Positions 12,471 through 22,915 of a stretch of 64,000 nt of DNA are shown one piece after another. Each line of letters starts with the position of its first letter. Within the stretch, counting starts at the first letter, position 1. This DNA is from Prototheca cutis. Lineage: Eukaryota > Chlorophyta > Trebouxiophyceae > Chlorellales > Chlorellaceae. The notes under the pieces were generated by a model. It was not told the DNA's origin, ran no database searches, and saw only the letters and a list, made by a program, of their open reading frames with translations. The stretch is from NCBI GenBank assembly GCA_002897115.2, contig BCIH01000002.1:1628771-1692770 (forward strand), given 5' to 3'. The translations under genes and the position numbers were made by a program.

Positions 12471-13798
12471 CCTGGAAGATCTATGGGGAGATGGATCAAG
12501 CACAAGCCAGGAAACCAATCGGGCTGTGATCGTAGCAAGGATGAAATTGTTCGATGGAATAAGACAATACGATTGGAATTCACCCCAATTTATGGTGCTT
12601 GGCGAGCTCGGGTATCCAGGCATTACGAAGCCCTCCGACACTCCCCGTCAGCGCGGGCGGGGCCCACTCAGCAAAACAGTTGCGATCACGTGGGCGGGAC
12701 ACAGATGAGCCAGTTCGGGTGTATTTCGATAAATCGATGCTGGGCATGCAGATTTGCTCGTCAGGAAGCTTATAGAGCGTCTGTCGACCACAGCGACGTC
12801 CATCGGATCTTGCCTTGTCGTGACGAGCTCCGGTCTCCGACATACCTCCGAAACATCGGTACTGCTCCCTCCTTGTCGCAGGCCGCGGGGAGGATGCTCG
12901 CGGCGTCAAGCATTTCAAGACTGTTCCCCGTGTTCATGCTTCCTACTGCATATTTATGGCGACACAATTCTTTTGTTTTGTGGATAGCCCGGTACAGCAA
13001 TGCCATTCGAGCACGAGATGAGGACTGCGGCGTCGTTCTTAGCGGACGGGCAGGATGACTGACAGTTTGCTGTCTGCCAAAAGCGAGCGCAAATCTACAC
13101 AATGTATTTCCCACTGTACTATTTCTTTCCTCGATCAAGGCGCAGTTGTGTGATGGTCACGGGACTTGCGTGTTGCGGTGAAAAACTAGGATAAACTACC
13201 CGGCTTCCCCGCTCCGGGTGCATTCTCTGGACGGCTATCAGATCTTAATCCAAGCAGCCTGCATTGAATATCGTTTTTCAAAGCATTTTTTTAACCTTTG
13301 TACCCTCGTGAGCCGCTCCAGTTGCCGAAGGAGAGCTCCGTTAGAGTTCATCTCATGGCAGCCTGGAATTGTGACGGATTGGTGATCCTCGCTATCGGTG
13401 GGGATCTCTTGGGCGACAGGGAATTTTACATTAACAGAGCAAACAGCATGGATTCAGCTGGTATCCTCGGAGTACCGCAATAGGCTGTTTAGTCATCCCC
13501 ATTGAGAAGGTGGGGTTTGGTGTGAGCACCCCTGGAGTCCCTGACAAAAGATGAACTGATGAGCGCATTATTCCCCCACGTCAGCTTTGTACGGAAGCCC
13601 CACCCTGTGCCTGGGTTCAGAAAATGTCCAGACCGAAATTCATTTACTTCGCAATCTTCATAAGGCACGGGAACAAGGAGACTGGAGCATCGCAAGGTTT
13701 TCCCGAGAGTCGGGGTGCGGGCTCGATCAAGGGCCCGATCAAGCCGGAAATTTCTCCCGAGGGTCCCCCGGGCCGCGAAAGGCGAGGTCCGAGATTGC
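12471..13798. other. Intergenic region upstream of FMO
   Basis: About 1.3 kb between the FMO start and the transporter stop. Short reading frames occur on both strands, but none has recognisable motifs or splice-consistent exons. It presumably holds the FMO promoter and the transporter 3' UTR. Confidence 0.5.
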
Positions 13799-16318
13799 TC
13801 ATGGGTCGGTCACGCCCCCGGCATCCTCCGTTGGCGTATACATGTTGTAGAGGACCTCGCGGAACTGCGTCGGCGAGGTTCCCCGGAAGGCGATCCAGCC
13901 CCTGCTTCGGGCGGTTTGGAAGAGGGGGTGCAAGACCCCACCCAGAAGGCAGGCCGCCAGGGTGAAGACGATGACAGGCATTTTGCCCTGCACGAATGGC
14001 CCCACCAGCAGGCACATCAGGAGCACCACGGCCGGCAGCAACATCAGCGCACAGCCCCACACAGGGAGCGGCACGCGGTACGGCCGGTGCAGCGTAGGGT
14101 ACCTGCCATGAGGGGCAAAGGCGTGCGGGTTTGGGATTGGCAGACGCCTTGGTCGGCACTTTTATACACTGACATTCCAATCAGTGAGTCTGCTGATGCA
14201 AGGCAGGGCGCCGATGACGCGACTCGGGACCAGGCCCAGCGCAGGCACTTGTTAGTCACATGGCAATCCGCACTTCTCGGGAAAAAAACCCCTCGAACTC
14301 ATACTTTACACGAAGCCACAAAAAGGCGGCAAACTCGAGCAGCATGCCCATGCAGTACACCACATTGAGCAGCTCCACTATCTCTAAAAAGTTGAAGCTG
14401 CACACTCGGGGCGGGGNGGGGNGGGGGGAGGGTCTCTTCGCCCATCGCTGGGCAGACGTGCAGGAGCAATGGATCTCAGTGAATGAATGACTGACGCACG
14501 CCACGCCACGCCACGCCGCACCACGGAACCCAAGTACGGCAACAGGCCCAATATATTCGTGCTGTCCAATTAAAAATAACGCACCTGGCCATGGCAAGGA
14601 TGCCGATGGCACTGGCGGCGATGCCCGCACTGGGGGTGCCGTGGCGCGACTTGCGTGCAAAGAGTGCCGGGAGGAAACCGCGCTCGGCCATGCCGTGCAG
14701 GAGGTAGCTGTCCGTGCTCATCTCCGCCTCAAACTGGCCAATCTGACTGACCACAGCGGCAAAGACCACGGCCCACGCCAGCACGGGCCCGCCGACCTTA
14801 CCGCCCACAACGGCAAAGTAGCCCAGGTCCCAGTCGGCGGCGCGCGCCGAGAAAGAGAGACCGACGACAAGGGGGATCAGGTACCCCGCCACCACCAGGA
14901 TCACCGCACCAGCCAGCGCCTTGGGGAAAGCCCGCCCCGGATCCTGCACCTCCCCTGCCAGTGTCGACACGCTGTCCCAGTAGTTCAGGTTCCTGTGAAG
15001 CATGTGTGGTTTGGGACAGGGTTGGGTGGGTGGTGGAAAAACAGCAAAGGGCTTTTCCCCTCTTACTACCCCCCCTCACGATAACAACGGCAGCCGTCCA
15101 GCTCACCAGAACATGACATTGAAGAATGGAAACCACTGCACGTTTGCCCAGTCCGACTGGATGAGGTTGGCAATCTTGAGATGTGGCAAGCCTGCGCCGA
15201 TTGAAGGGGATTTGAGGGCAATAAACCGTTAACCCTAAGACCATTTAGGTCAAAAGGAGCATTGCTGCGCCAGGTTGAACCTCATGAGTTAGGACACTCC
15301 AGCTTCACCAGACTGCACTGGCAGCACGGTGTGCAAGGTGGCGCTTCCTCAACCACCCTTCCCCCATGCTCTCCCGCCAACCCACCGAGGATGGCCATGA
15401 TGACAAAAGGTGCCAGGGTCAAAACCGTCATGCCCACGGCGGCATTGCCGACGACGTGCAGCCCCGAATAGTTCATGTACGTCAGCCCCAGGTTGATACT
15501 GACAATGACGCTCCTGTGTGTAGGTACGGTGGTAGGGTGTAAGTGTGGGACAAGCAAGGAGGTAACGCCCAAATGAACTTGGACATTCTCCTGTCGTACG
15601 TTCGGGCCCAGCCGTCCTTGAGGATGGGCACCATTTCCTGGATGTAGCTGAGCAGCATGACGGGGTAGACGGCATTGTCGGTGACGCCGCTGATCCAGTG
15701 CCAGAAGCCCTCTTGGAAGCCCCAAAAGGGCCCAAAGGCTGCGGTGACCCAGGCGACGTAGCCCGAGTTTTCGGGAAAGGTGGTCGCCAGCTCAGCGGTG
15801 ACCAGGGCCTCTGGGACCGACCAGATGATGGGCAGGACGAGGAAGCCCAGCACCGAAAGCAGCGGGCTTCCCTGGCTGACCGCATCCTGCACAGGGTTGG
15901 AAATGGACCTTTTTGTCACTCACCGTGGGAGTAACGCGCCCAGGGTGGCAGGCCATGCCAATGCATGGCGATGAGCCCCAGAGCACGCTCGCCCTTCATG
16001 CTACCCAGCGCTCACCTCAATGCCAAAGGGACCTCCCGAGACGTCGTAGAAGATGAGAGCGACCAGAGGGAGCAAGGACAGAGGCTTCACGCTCTGCAGA
16101 GTGGGTTGGAGACAACAGCACGTGGGCCACATGCTAAAACGCCACACAAAAATTCACAGACCTCGGAGGTCCCCCACTTGAGGCCCCTGTCAGCGAAACC
16201 CACCCCAGGCCGAAGTCCACGCTGAGACCCCAGGCCGCACCTTGCGCTCCGGGGTCCTGCCATTGGCATGCACGCCATCCGCCGGATGCAGGAGGGCTTC
16301 CTGCTCGGAATGCGGCAT
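13799..16318 (-). CDS. Polyamine/amino-acid transporter of the APC superfamily (plant PUT/LAT type)
   Basis: Integral membrane permease, most like plant polyamine uptake transporters (PUT/RMV1/LAT), probably H+-coupled; substrate inferred from family. Eight exons (16241-16318, 16016-16093, 15600-15886, 15386-15513, 15107-15191, 14585-14992, 14305-14397, 13799-14102) join exactly to 486 residues. TM1 region: LLPLVALIFYDVSGGPFGIE, the substrate-binding GG(P)FG signature. Then PIIWSVPEALVTAEL and GYVAWVTAAFGPFWGFQEGF(WH)W. Centre: FWNLNYWDSVSTLAGEV, highly typical of PUTs, and later QIGQFEAEMSTDSYLLHGMAERG. C-terminal exon: HRPYRVPLPVWGCALMLLP and several hydrophobic helices. The first two exons are both 78 bases; the start MPHSEQEALLHP is in exon 1. 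It is head to head with TIM21, 1.2 kb away. Two Ns (14417, 14422) fall in an intron. Confidence 0.93.
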
Positions 16319-17525
16319 CCCCGTGGTGCTCAGCTCTATTGCATGGCGACTGCCCTCCCTCCGCTGACTTGGGCCGCCCTCCAGAGTGCGGCCTCGACGC
16401 AGCTATGGCAAAACACGAAATTAACTATTAAAAAATAATGGAATGCCCAGTCAAGTCGGACTCCAGAGAAACTGATTGGATTGATCCGTGGCCCCGACTG
16501 GGTGCAGCGCGCAGTCGGCTGGAGTGAAGCCGGTCGGCGGGCCCTAGGGTTTGTACAGGAGGTTGTTAGACTTTGCAATACCTGCCTGTTATTGCAGAAT
16601 CAACTGAGCATGCCATGGGACCCTATGGACAATTGCTGCATGCAAGATAGCATGTGTTGCCCGAAACAACAGGGCCGAAAAGCGAGCGATCCGAATCTCC
16701 GGGGTCCCCGATCGTCGGCTGCCACGCAGAAACCCTGACGCCACAAAAGTTCGCTGCCAGAACGACCCTGCGGCACCTATCGACCGCACAAACATGAGCA
16801 AAATGTGTAACCCAACCCATTTAATTCCATCCCGTGCGCAACGTCTTTGTGTATGTGCTGATCTGGCCATCATCCTGACCAGATTGGTTTGGCCAACGCA
16901 TGCACGGAGCCTGCTTCCGTGTGGGGCCTTTGGATCACGACCTGCCTTCAAACTCATTGCCGAGGCCAAACACTGCCGAATCTCTTGATGGGACCTTCCA
17001 GATCTGGGATTGACTTGCGATGAGTGCAGGGAGTGTGGCCTGTGGTTTGCTGCAAGTGCTCTGGATCTTCGTCCCAAGAGCATGCATGAGATTGGCAGTA
17101 GTCTGCATTGAATGCTCGCATTTCCAAAGAGTCTGTGCATGACACATGTGGGCATGCATCACTCCCTTCATGTTCGTTAAAGTGCACAAGCCTACCGTCA
17201 CATGGACAGCGCTGTCAGCTGGTAAAGGGAATTTACTTTGAAGGCACGCACCGAGACACATTTTGGCATAAAAGGCATGTTGTTATTCATACTGGGAGTT
17301 GTCTTGTGGACTGAGTCTGTGTACTGTTTTCCTCTAAAAACAAGGGTTTGGGGGAGACGGCACGTCGAAGGGGAGGCCTGAATTTTGTGGTGTGTGCTTC
17401 GTCATCGGGGAGCCTCATTGGAACTCTCGCGGTGCAAAGGTCGCACCCCTGGACTCGCACCATCATGCATGTCGTGGGGTCTTTCGGATTTCGAAGGAAT
17501 TCGTTTAGGCAGCGTGGCGAACAGG
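16319..17525. other. Divergent promoter region between transporter and TIM21
   Basis: About 1.2 kb separating the two divergent start codons. Only unsupported short reading frames are visible. Expected to hold both promoters. Confidence 0.5.
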
Positions 17526-18665
17526 ATGCAGAGGTTCCGATGGGCGGTGCCGGCATTGCGGCAGCTGTCCATGTTGGGTGGCTGCAGGGCAGCAGCAGGT
17601 GCGGCGTGCGTGCACACCGGGGCAGGACGCGATCTCTACCTGCTTCAGCGCTGAACGAGAGTTGGAGTGACATGAGAGCTTCCTCATATTTGTTGCAGTG
17701 GAGGCGCTGGCGGTGCAGCCAGCGGGACTCCAGGGGTTGACGTGGACGGCCGCCCCGCTGGGCCCTGCCGCCGGGACCCGCCTGGCCCCGGGTTTATCCC
17801 TCTTTGGCCGGTCCTTTGCCACTGCCGAGCCCAGTGGACGGACACAGGCTGCGAGCACTGGCACTAAATCCCAGGTGAGAGCGGAATTTTGGTTGGCACA
17901 TCTGTGTGTGTGTGTGGGTGGGGGGGGGGGATTGGTACCTTGGATTTTCTGGCGCTGGACAGCTGGAGAATTTCCCTTGCAGCCACTGTGCGCTTCATGC
18001 TGTGACGGAACATGCCAGTGGCGAAAGCAAGCTGGCCCTTTCACACTCACAGGATGTGGTGGAGGCCAAGGAGGAATTTGACTACATCACCGACAAAATC
18101 CCCCAAAGGCCTGTTGGGATCGTAGAGGGCACCAGCTACTCTGTCATCATCATCGCCGCTCTCGGGGTGCGTGCACTTTGGAATTAGTGGGGGTTGATTT
18201 TGATTTTGAGAAGGAGTGCCCTGGGTGTGCAGTTGGGTGCCGGGTGTATTGGTTGGCAGGAGCATTGTCAGGCGCCCCCCTCACCCAAACCTTTCCCCTC
18301 CTCTCCCTCCCGGTGGTGCGCAACCAACCACACACGAAAAAACTGTCACTACCACAACAAACACGCAGTTTGCAGCGGCAGTGCTGTACGCGGCGGTGAG
18401 CGAGCTGCTGCTGCAACCTGCAGAGTACGTGGCGTACAACAAGACTCTGGAAAAGGTCAAGGATGATCCCCGCGTGACCGTGCGTCTGGGCGAACCCGTG
18501 CACGCGTACGGCACCGAGTCCCGCAACCGTGCCGCTCGCCAGCGCATTCCCCACCGCCTGTACAGTGACCCCGAGGGCCGGCAGCACGTGCAGGCGAGTC
18601 CTGTGACCGGTGTTGTCATTTGGATTTCTATGGAGTTGTGCGTGTCGGGTTGTCACACATCCCCC

Positions 18666-18699
<34 letters not shown>

Positions 18700-18881
18700 T
18701 CCATATCCAACCGGCAAACCAACTGACAAGCTGTGCAGATCCAGTTCCATTTGACGGGTCCCAGTGGCCGGGCGACTGTGAATGCCGACATGTTCCTGGA
18801 GGGCGGCGAATGGCAGCACAACTTCCTGTACCTGGACGTCCACGAGCCCACCCGGCAACAGGTTCGTTGTTTTTTTTGTTT

Positions 18882-18923
<42 letters not shown>

Positions 18924-19050
18924 GAGTGTGCACGCGCAACAACATCCGTCGACTCACATCCCCTCGCCCACAATGCCGTGGCTGTCATAAACACATTCAT
19001 AGGTTGTATTGGTTCGACCCGAGCCGACCCTTCCTCCGGTCCATATTTAA
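17526..19050 (+). CDS. TIM21: Mitochondrial import inner membrane translocase subunit Tim21
   Basis: Tim21 links the TOM complex to TIM23 and helps sort presequence proteins at the inner mitochondrial membrane. Six exons (17526-17598, 17699-17874, 18053-18166, 18369-18593, 18739-18861, 19003-19050) join to 252 residues. The N-terminus (MQRFRWAVPALRQLSMLGG, Arg-rich, no early acid) is a mitochondrial presequence. A single membrane span follows near residue ~110 (SYSVIIIAALG FAAAVLYAAVSELLL). The intermembrane-space Tim21 domain is clear: YNKTLEKVKDDPRVTVRLGEPV.AYGTESRNRAARQRIPH, then IQFHLTGPSGRATVNADMF. Intron 4 starts with GC (CAG|GCGAGT), the only donor that keeps the frame. Intron 3 holds nothing unusual, intron 4 an AAT/ATA microsatellite, and intron 5 a T-run followed by a ~30-base G-run. 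Confidence 0.94.
18667..18701. repeat. (AAT/TAA)n trinucleotide microsatellite
   Basis: About eleven AAT units in TIM21 intron 4, just upstream of exon 5. Confidence 0.9.
18868..18920. repeat. T-run followed by ~30-base G-run in TIM21 intron 5
   Basis: Directly after the donor of exon 5 the intron reads T-rich, then an uninterrupted G-run. It mirrors the C-run/A-run tracts seen near acceptors in other genes. Confidence 0.9.
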
Positions 19051-19420
19051 GGTACTGTGTCTTTGCAGTGGCTGCTCAAATTCACAAGACGTTTGCTGTA
19101 CACATGTCTGGCAACCGAGTACTGGGTTGTCCAGGGCAACTGCCTCCCTCGGCACCAAACCCAGGCTACTGGAGCAGCTACCACCGCTATGCTGCTTGTG
19201 TGGGCTCTGTTGGGGAACAGGACAGATGGGGGGGCACCGCCGGGCACGAACAAGGCTGCTCTGAGAAGAAAGCATGCCGAGCCAAGAGGGCCGGGCAGAT
19301 GAGCAGTGGAGTATCCCAAGAGAAAGACACGGGTCCCAAGGGAAAATATTTGAGCTACCGACACTATGCAAAACCAAGGAGAAATGAAATGGCTCTAGAA
19401 CGCAATGCGAAACCCAGATG
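19051..19420. other. Convergent intergenic space after TIM21
   Basis: About 370 bases between the TIM21 stop and the stop of the unidentified minus-strand gene. Nothing recognisable is visible. Confidence 0.5.
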
Positions 19421-20960
19421 CTAGTGCAAGAACATCTTCTTGAGTTCCTTGTTCATCTTGTGCAACGGCCCCTTGAGCGGTCCTCTACGTTTCTTCCGTG
19501 GAGAGCTGTTCTGCAGAGGGAATGGAAAACACGCTTGGGCACAGTGTGCAGGCCATGCCCTAAACGTAACAGTTCAATGCCCCTTGTCCAACCTCAAAGA
19601 CCACCACCGCCCGGCTGCAAACCCCGAGAACCCACACCTCAGACACGTCGGTCAACGGGTGGCAGTCGACTGGGGACGGAAGCAGCTCAGACTGAGCTTC
19701 TCGGCGCTGGCGAGGCGTCAGTTGTGGCGTGCTCGCCAGGCTCGTGGAGACGGACGTAGGCTTTTTGAGCTTAGCAGCTGCGGCGCCAGGCATGGGCTCC
19801 CCCTGTGCAAGGGAGAGCGGTGGTGCCGGTGGCCTCATGCGACAAACCTCCATCTCATGTCCTCAACTCCGCAAAGAGGCGCGGTGCACAGGGCCTCGCT
19901 ATCGCCTCGCAAACCGATACCTTGTCAGTAACAACCATGGCAGTGACAGCTGTCGCTGCTGAGATCCTCGGACTGGGACTCTCATCTGCGGATGACGGGG
20001 ACAGGATCCATGTGATGCCACGCTCGTCACAGAAAACACAACACACACTGACAAGAGAAGTCACACTGCTGCTGCTGCTGCACAGCCATGATTTCAATGG
20101 CTTAAGTTCATAAACAAGAAAGACACGTGGCTCCACACACCTACAGCACTATATCTCTTGCTGGGCGAGATCACACTGGCAGCATCAGGAACGCCCTCCG
20201 GCCCTTTGGGAGTGGACATGTCTGCATGGGGTTGGTGAAAGCAGTAGCACTTCCGGATAGCTGCACTGGTTCCACATTAATGGATGATGGGAGCATCGCA
20301 CCCAGCTCTTCAATAGACTTGCCTGGCGGGGCCTCTTGCAGCTTGGAAGGGTCCCTTGCTGACCAGCCTTGTTCGATCGCTTCCACAATCCCCTGTGATG
20401 TTGATACGGCGTGAAAGCATCGGAATTAGCCATTGACTCAAAAAAAAGAACCCCGTGACATTCCCCGCCCCCCGCCCACCATGCACGCCGGCTTGGCCTT
20501 TCCTGGGCCGCAGGGACCCGTCCACTCGGGGATCAAGATCACACCTGCGTGCCGCCCGCGAGGATTCCAGCGACGGTGTACAATAATGTAATGGATGCTA
20601 TCATGTTTTGCTGTAATCCATGTGCCAGCCGACGAAGATCAAACGCTATGGGTATTTCAAAGCCACTCAGGGCCAGCCTCGCCTCCTCCAGCAGATTGAC
20701 CATCGCGTGCTCTTGCCCTGCTTGGGAAAAAAAGTCGATTTCGTGCGTGTACAGGATCATTTCCGGCCTGATGTGGTTTATGAGAGTGCTTTGGGTGGGT
20801 TCTGGTGGGGGCCTGGCGGTCTGTCGCCAAGAGCTTGCGAGAGTTTCGGAGCGACTTCCCAAAAATCGCTCACCCTGGGCGGCTACTGGTGAAATGGCAT
20901 GTTCCCCAATAATCCCTTTCAGGCCCTCCCGTGCGAACATCTCCTTGTACGACTGCACGA
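19421..20960 (-). CDS. Unidentified protein with basic C-terminus (5' end unresolved)
   Basis: I do not recognise this gene, but several exons fit with intact phase. They are ~20875-20960 (GINIIVQSYKEMFAREGLKG), ~20545-20800 (INHIRPEMILYTHEIDFF...LLEEARLALSGFEIPIAFDLRRLAHGLQQN...GGTQ) and ~20170-20400 (GIVEAIEQGWSARDPSKL). After an unclear middle part come ~19640-19805 (AAAAKLKKPTSVSTSL) and 19421-19510 (NSSPRKKRRGPLKGPL...KKMFLH, TAG at 19421-19423). The GGTQ|GIVEA and VSE|NSSPRK joins are in phase. The lysine/arginine-rich tail suggests a nuclear protein. The upstream exon lies inside sequence shared with the inverted repeat at ~57.1 kb, so the 5' end may have been disrupted or copied by that element. 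No start codon can be defended. Confidence 0.45.
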
Positions 20961-22806
20961 TTATGTTTATTCCGCACCAAAAGTCTAGTCTCAGAACAGG
21001 GCGGGGCCAGGAAGGAGCGCGTTCGTGGGCAACCGCCCTTCGACTGTCGGGGGCTGCGCAGCTGCGGGGGACGGGGCCACCAAACCGCGCGTGTAGGCCC
21101 TCGCAACGCCTGTTACCCCAGAAATCAAGATAATGAGAGGATTGAGGGTGCAAATGGGAGTTGTGTCTCTGCGCGCTCTCTCTCGGCGGCCCTTGGCCTT
21201 CTTCAAACGCGCCGGCAGCAATCGCCTTAGGGTTCATGCACTGGTTGGGCCCCAGAGCAGGTGCTGTTTGGGTTGATTTCAGAAGAAAATCTCGTCTTAT
21301 GCCTCCATATCCTCATTCAATTTCCCACTGTTGCCAAATCAAGGGAAGTACTGTGCAGACAAAGACAGGTCAATCTCTCTAGGGATCAGATTCAAGTTCA
21401 GCAACAGGCAAAGTCATGACCACCGTTTTCTGGGCCTCTGCAGCTGCATCTGGCCTCGCTGTGGTCCTCCGCTTGTACTTCTGGCAGCTGCGGTTCTGTC
21501 TGCCACCCGATCTTCCGCTTCTTGGATCCAGATCCTGAGTTGGGAGGTATCTCAGCCCAGAGCCCTTCTTCTTCTAGCCCTGATGCGTGCTTGTCGATGG
21601 GTTCCAGGGAGCGGGTGCTCAGCACTTTGTGAGTGAATCGAATATGGTCATCCTTCGGTGCGTGTGGGTTCTTTAGCATGTGGCACTGCACCATGCTGTT
21701 CATGACAAAGTCTCCCAGGGGTGGCGAGAGGCAGGGGTTGAAGGTCCGGCATTGTCCCCATGCTGGGATTCCCCACTCGGGGTCAGCAAGACCAGCTGGC
21801 TGTCCACAGCAGCCTGCTGGGATCTGGCACCACGGATATCTCATGATGAATCCTGCTCAGCATAGCGGGGATTGGGCCACCGCTGCCGGCGGCTGTCCCG
21901 GCGGCCGTCAGCCTGCTGGCCCGGATCATGGCAGTCATCCATGTGCTGGGCGTCATCGGCGGGCTAAGGAGCTGTGGTGGCTGGTGTTGGTTGATGTCCA
22001 CAGTCAAAACACCTTCTAATCCTCCTGCATAGAAGCGGACCACGGGAATGGATAGTGCAGCCACTGCATCGGACTGGTCGATGTGCCGGCTGTTGCAGGG
22101 CCGGACACAGCTCTCCAGTCGGCAGCGGGCCACCCCGCACGACACACTGCTGCCGCATGAGGAAGCCCTTGAAGGGAGGGCTGCACCAGCGGCTGTCCTG
22201 GGACGTGCACACCACAGGGGTGGCATTGAGGTTGTCAAGCACGCACAAGAGGCACGCCTTCGAGATGCGGCGGGGGTGGGAAGAGAAGACACCCACCCAG
22301 GTGCTACGCCGACATCAAGCGCAACAGGTGCTCCAGGTCGGGGCGAGGCTGGCAGGTGTGGCGCCCCACGGTTGACAGTGGCCTTCCCAGCACCACTCCG
22401 CGCAACTTAAACAGCAGCACCGCCCGGAACAAGTACGCTGTCCTCAAATGCCAGAGGTGTGGCATGGTGTGGAACCGCGACATCAACATGGCATGGAACA
22501 TCCGCCACCTGGGGGAGAGACTGGTCCTGACCAGCAAGAGGCCACCGCCCTTCGATCGCAAACCCAAGCTTGCCTCCGCACCTCCACCTCCCGGGCGCTC
22601 CACCTGACATGATCTGATCACCAGGATTTGCCGCAGGCTCTGCGCCGTGGATCAGTACCATTGAACGCATGCTGTGAGGCAATGCCCAGCAACTTTGTTC
22701 TCGGTAACCTCGTGAGTCGCCTCCTCTCCCCAGTGGAGAGCGGGCGCCGTTGTGGTGTGCCCCCCAGTCTGTCTGGAATCGTACCCCACCCCGGCTACTG
22801 TGATCA
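20897..22806 (+). mobile_element. Fanzor/TnpB-like element, copy 1
   Basis: A ~1.9 kb block whose reverse complement recurs at ~55265-57168. Near the left end both copies share TGCGGAATAAA and a CAGT.TACAAGG string, then long matching stretches. Near the right end both share GATCAGTACCATTGAAC and GTCTGGAATCGTACCCC. The copies differ by many substitutions and small indels. The plus strand ends in a TnpB-type zinc-ribbon/RuvC-III segment (see the pseudogene entry). Edges are judged by eye from where similarity fades. I found no obvious terminal inverted repeats or target-site duplication. It lies between the unidentified gene and the 3' end of NOP9. Confidence 0.7.
22290..22607 (+). pseudogene. 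TnpB/Fanzor-like nuclease C-terminal remnant, copy 1
   Basis: The last ~80 codons read NKYAVLKCQRCGMVWNRDINM followed by AWNIRHLGERL, to TGA 22605-22607. This is the hallmark end of TnpB/Fanzor RNA-guided nucleases: the second C-x2-C of the zinc ribbon, then the RuvC-III W-x-RD-x-N-x-A-x-N motif, whose Asp is catalytic. Here the consensus Ala-Ala-Arg is changed to Met-Ala-Trp. Upstream, the same frame soon meets stops, and similarity to copy 2 continues in other frames. Either introns or frameshifts separate the rest. I could not place RuvC-I, RuvC-II or the first C-x2-C with confidence, so I treat it as decayed. An IS605-type tnpA partner is not visible. Confidence 0.7.
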
Positions 22807-22887
22807 ACAGGGGGCCGTCCGGTCCCACCAACAAAACCTGGAATACCACATCAAATAATTCCCAAGCAGTTCCCCAATGCTCCTGCG

Positions 22888-22892
22888 TTACA
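22888..22892 (-). terminator. TGTAA polyadenylation signal of NOP9
   Basis: The plus strand reads TTACA here, i.e. TGTAA on the minus strand, about 25 bases after the NOP9 stop codon. TGTAA is the usual poly(A) signal in core green algae. Confidence 0.5.
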
Positions 22893-22915
22893 TAATTTAC
22901 CACGTCCACGTCATG

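Noticed and set aside
20897..22806. Retrotransposon interpretation of the inverted repeats
   Set aside because: No LTRs, reverse transcriptase or integrase motifs; the only recognisable domain is TnpB/Fanzor-like.
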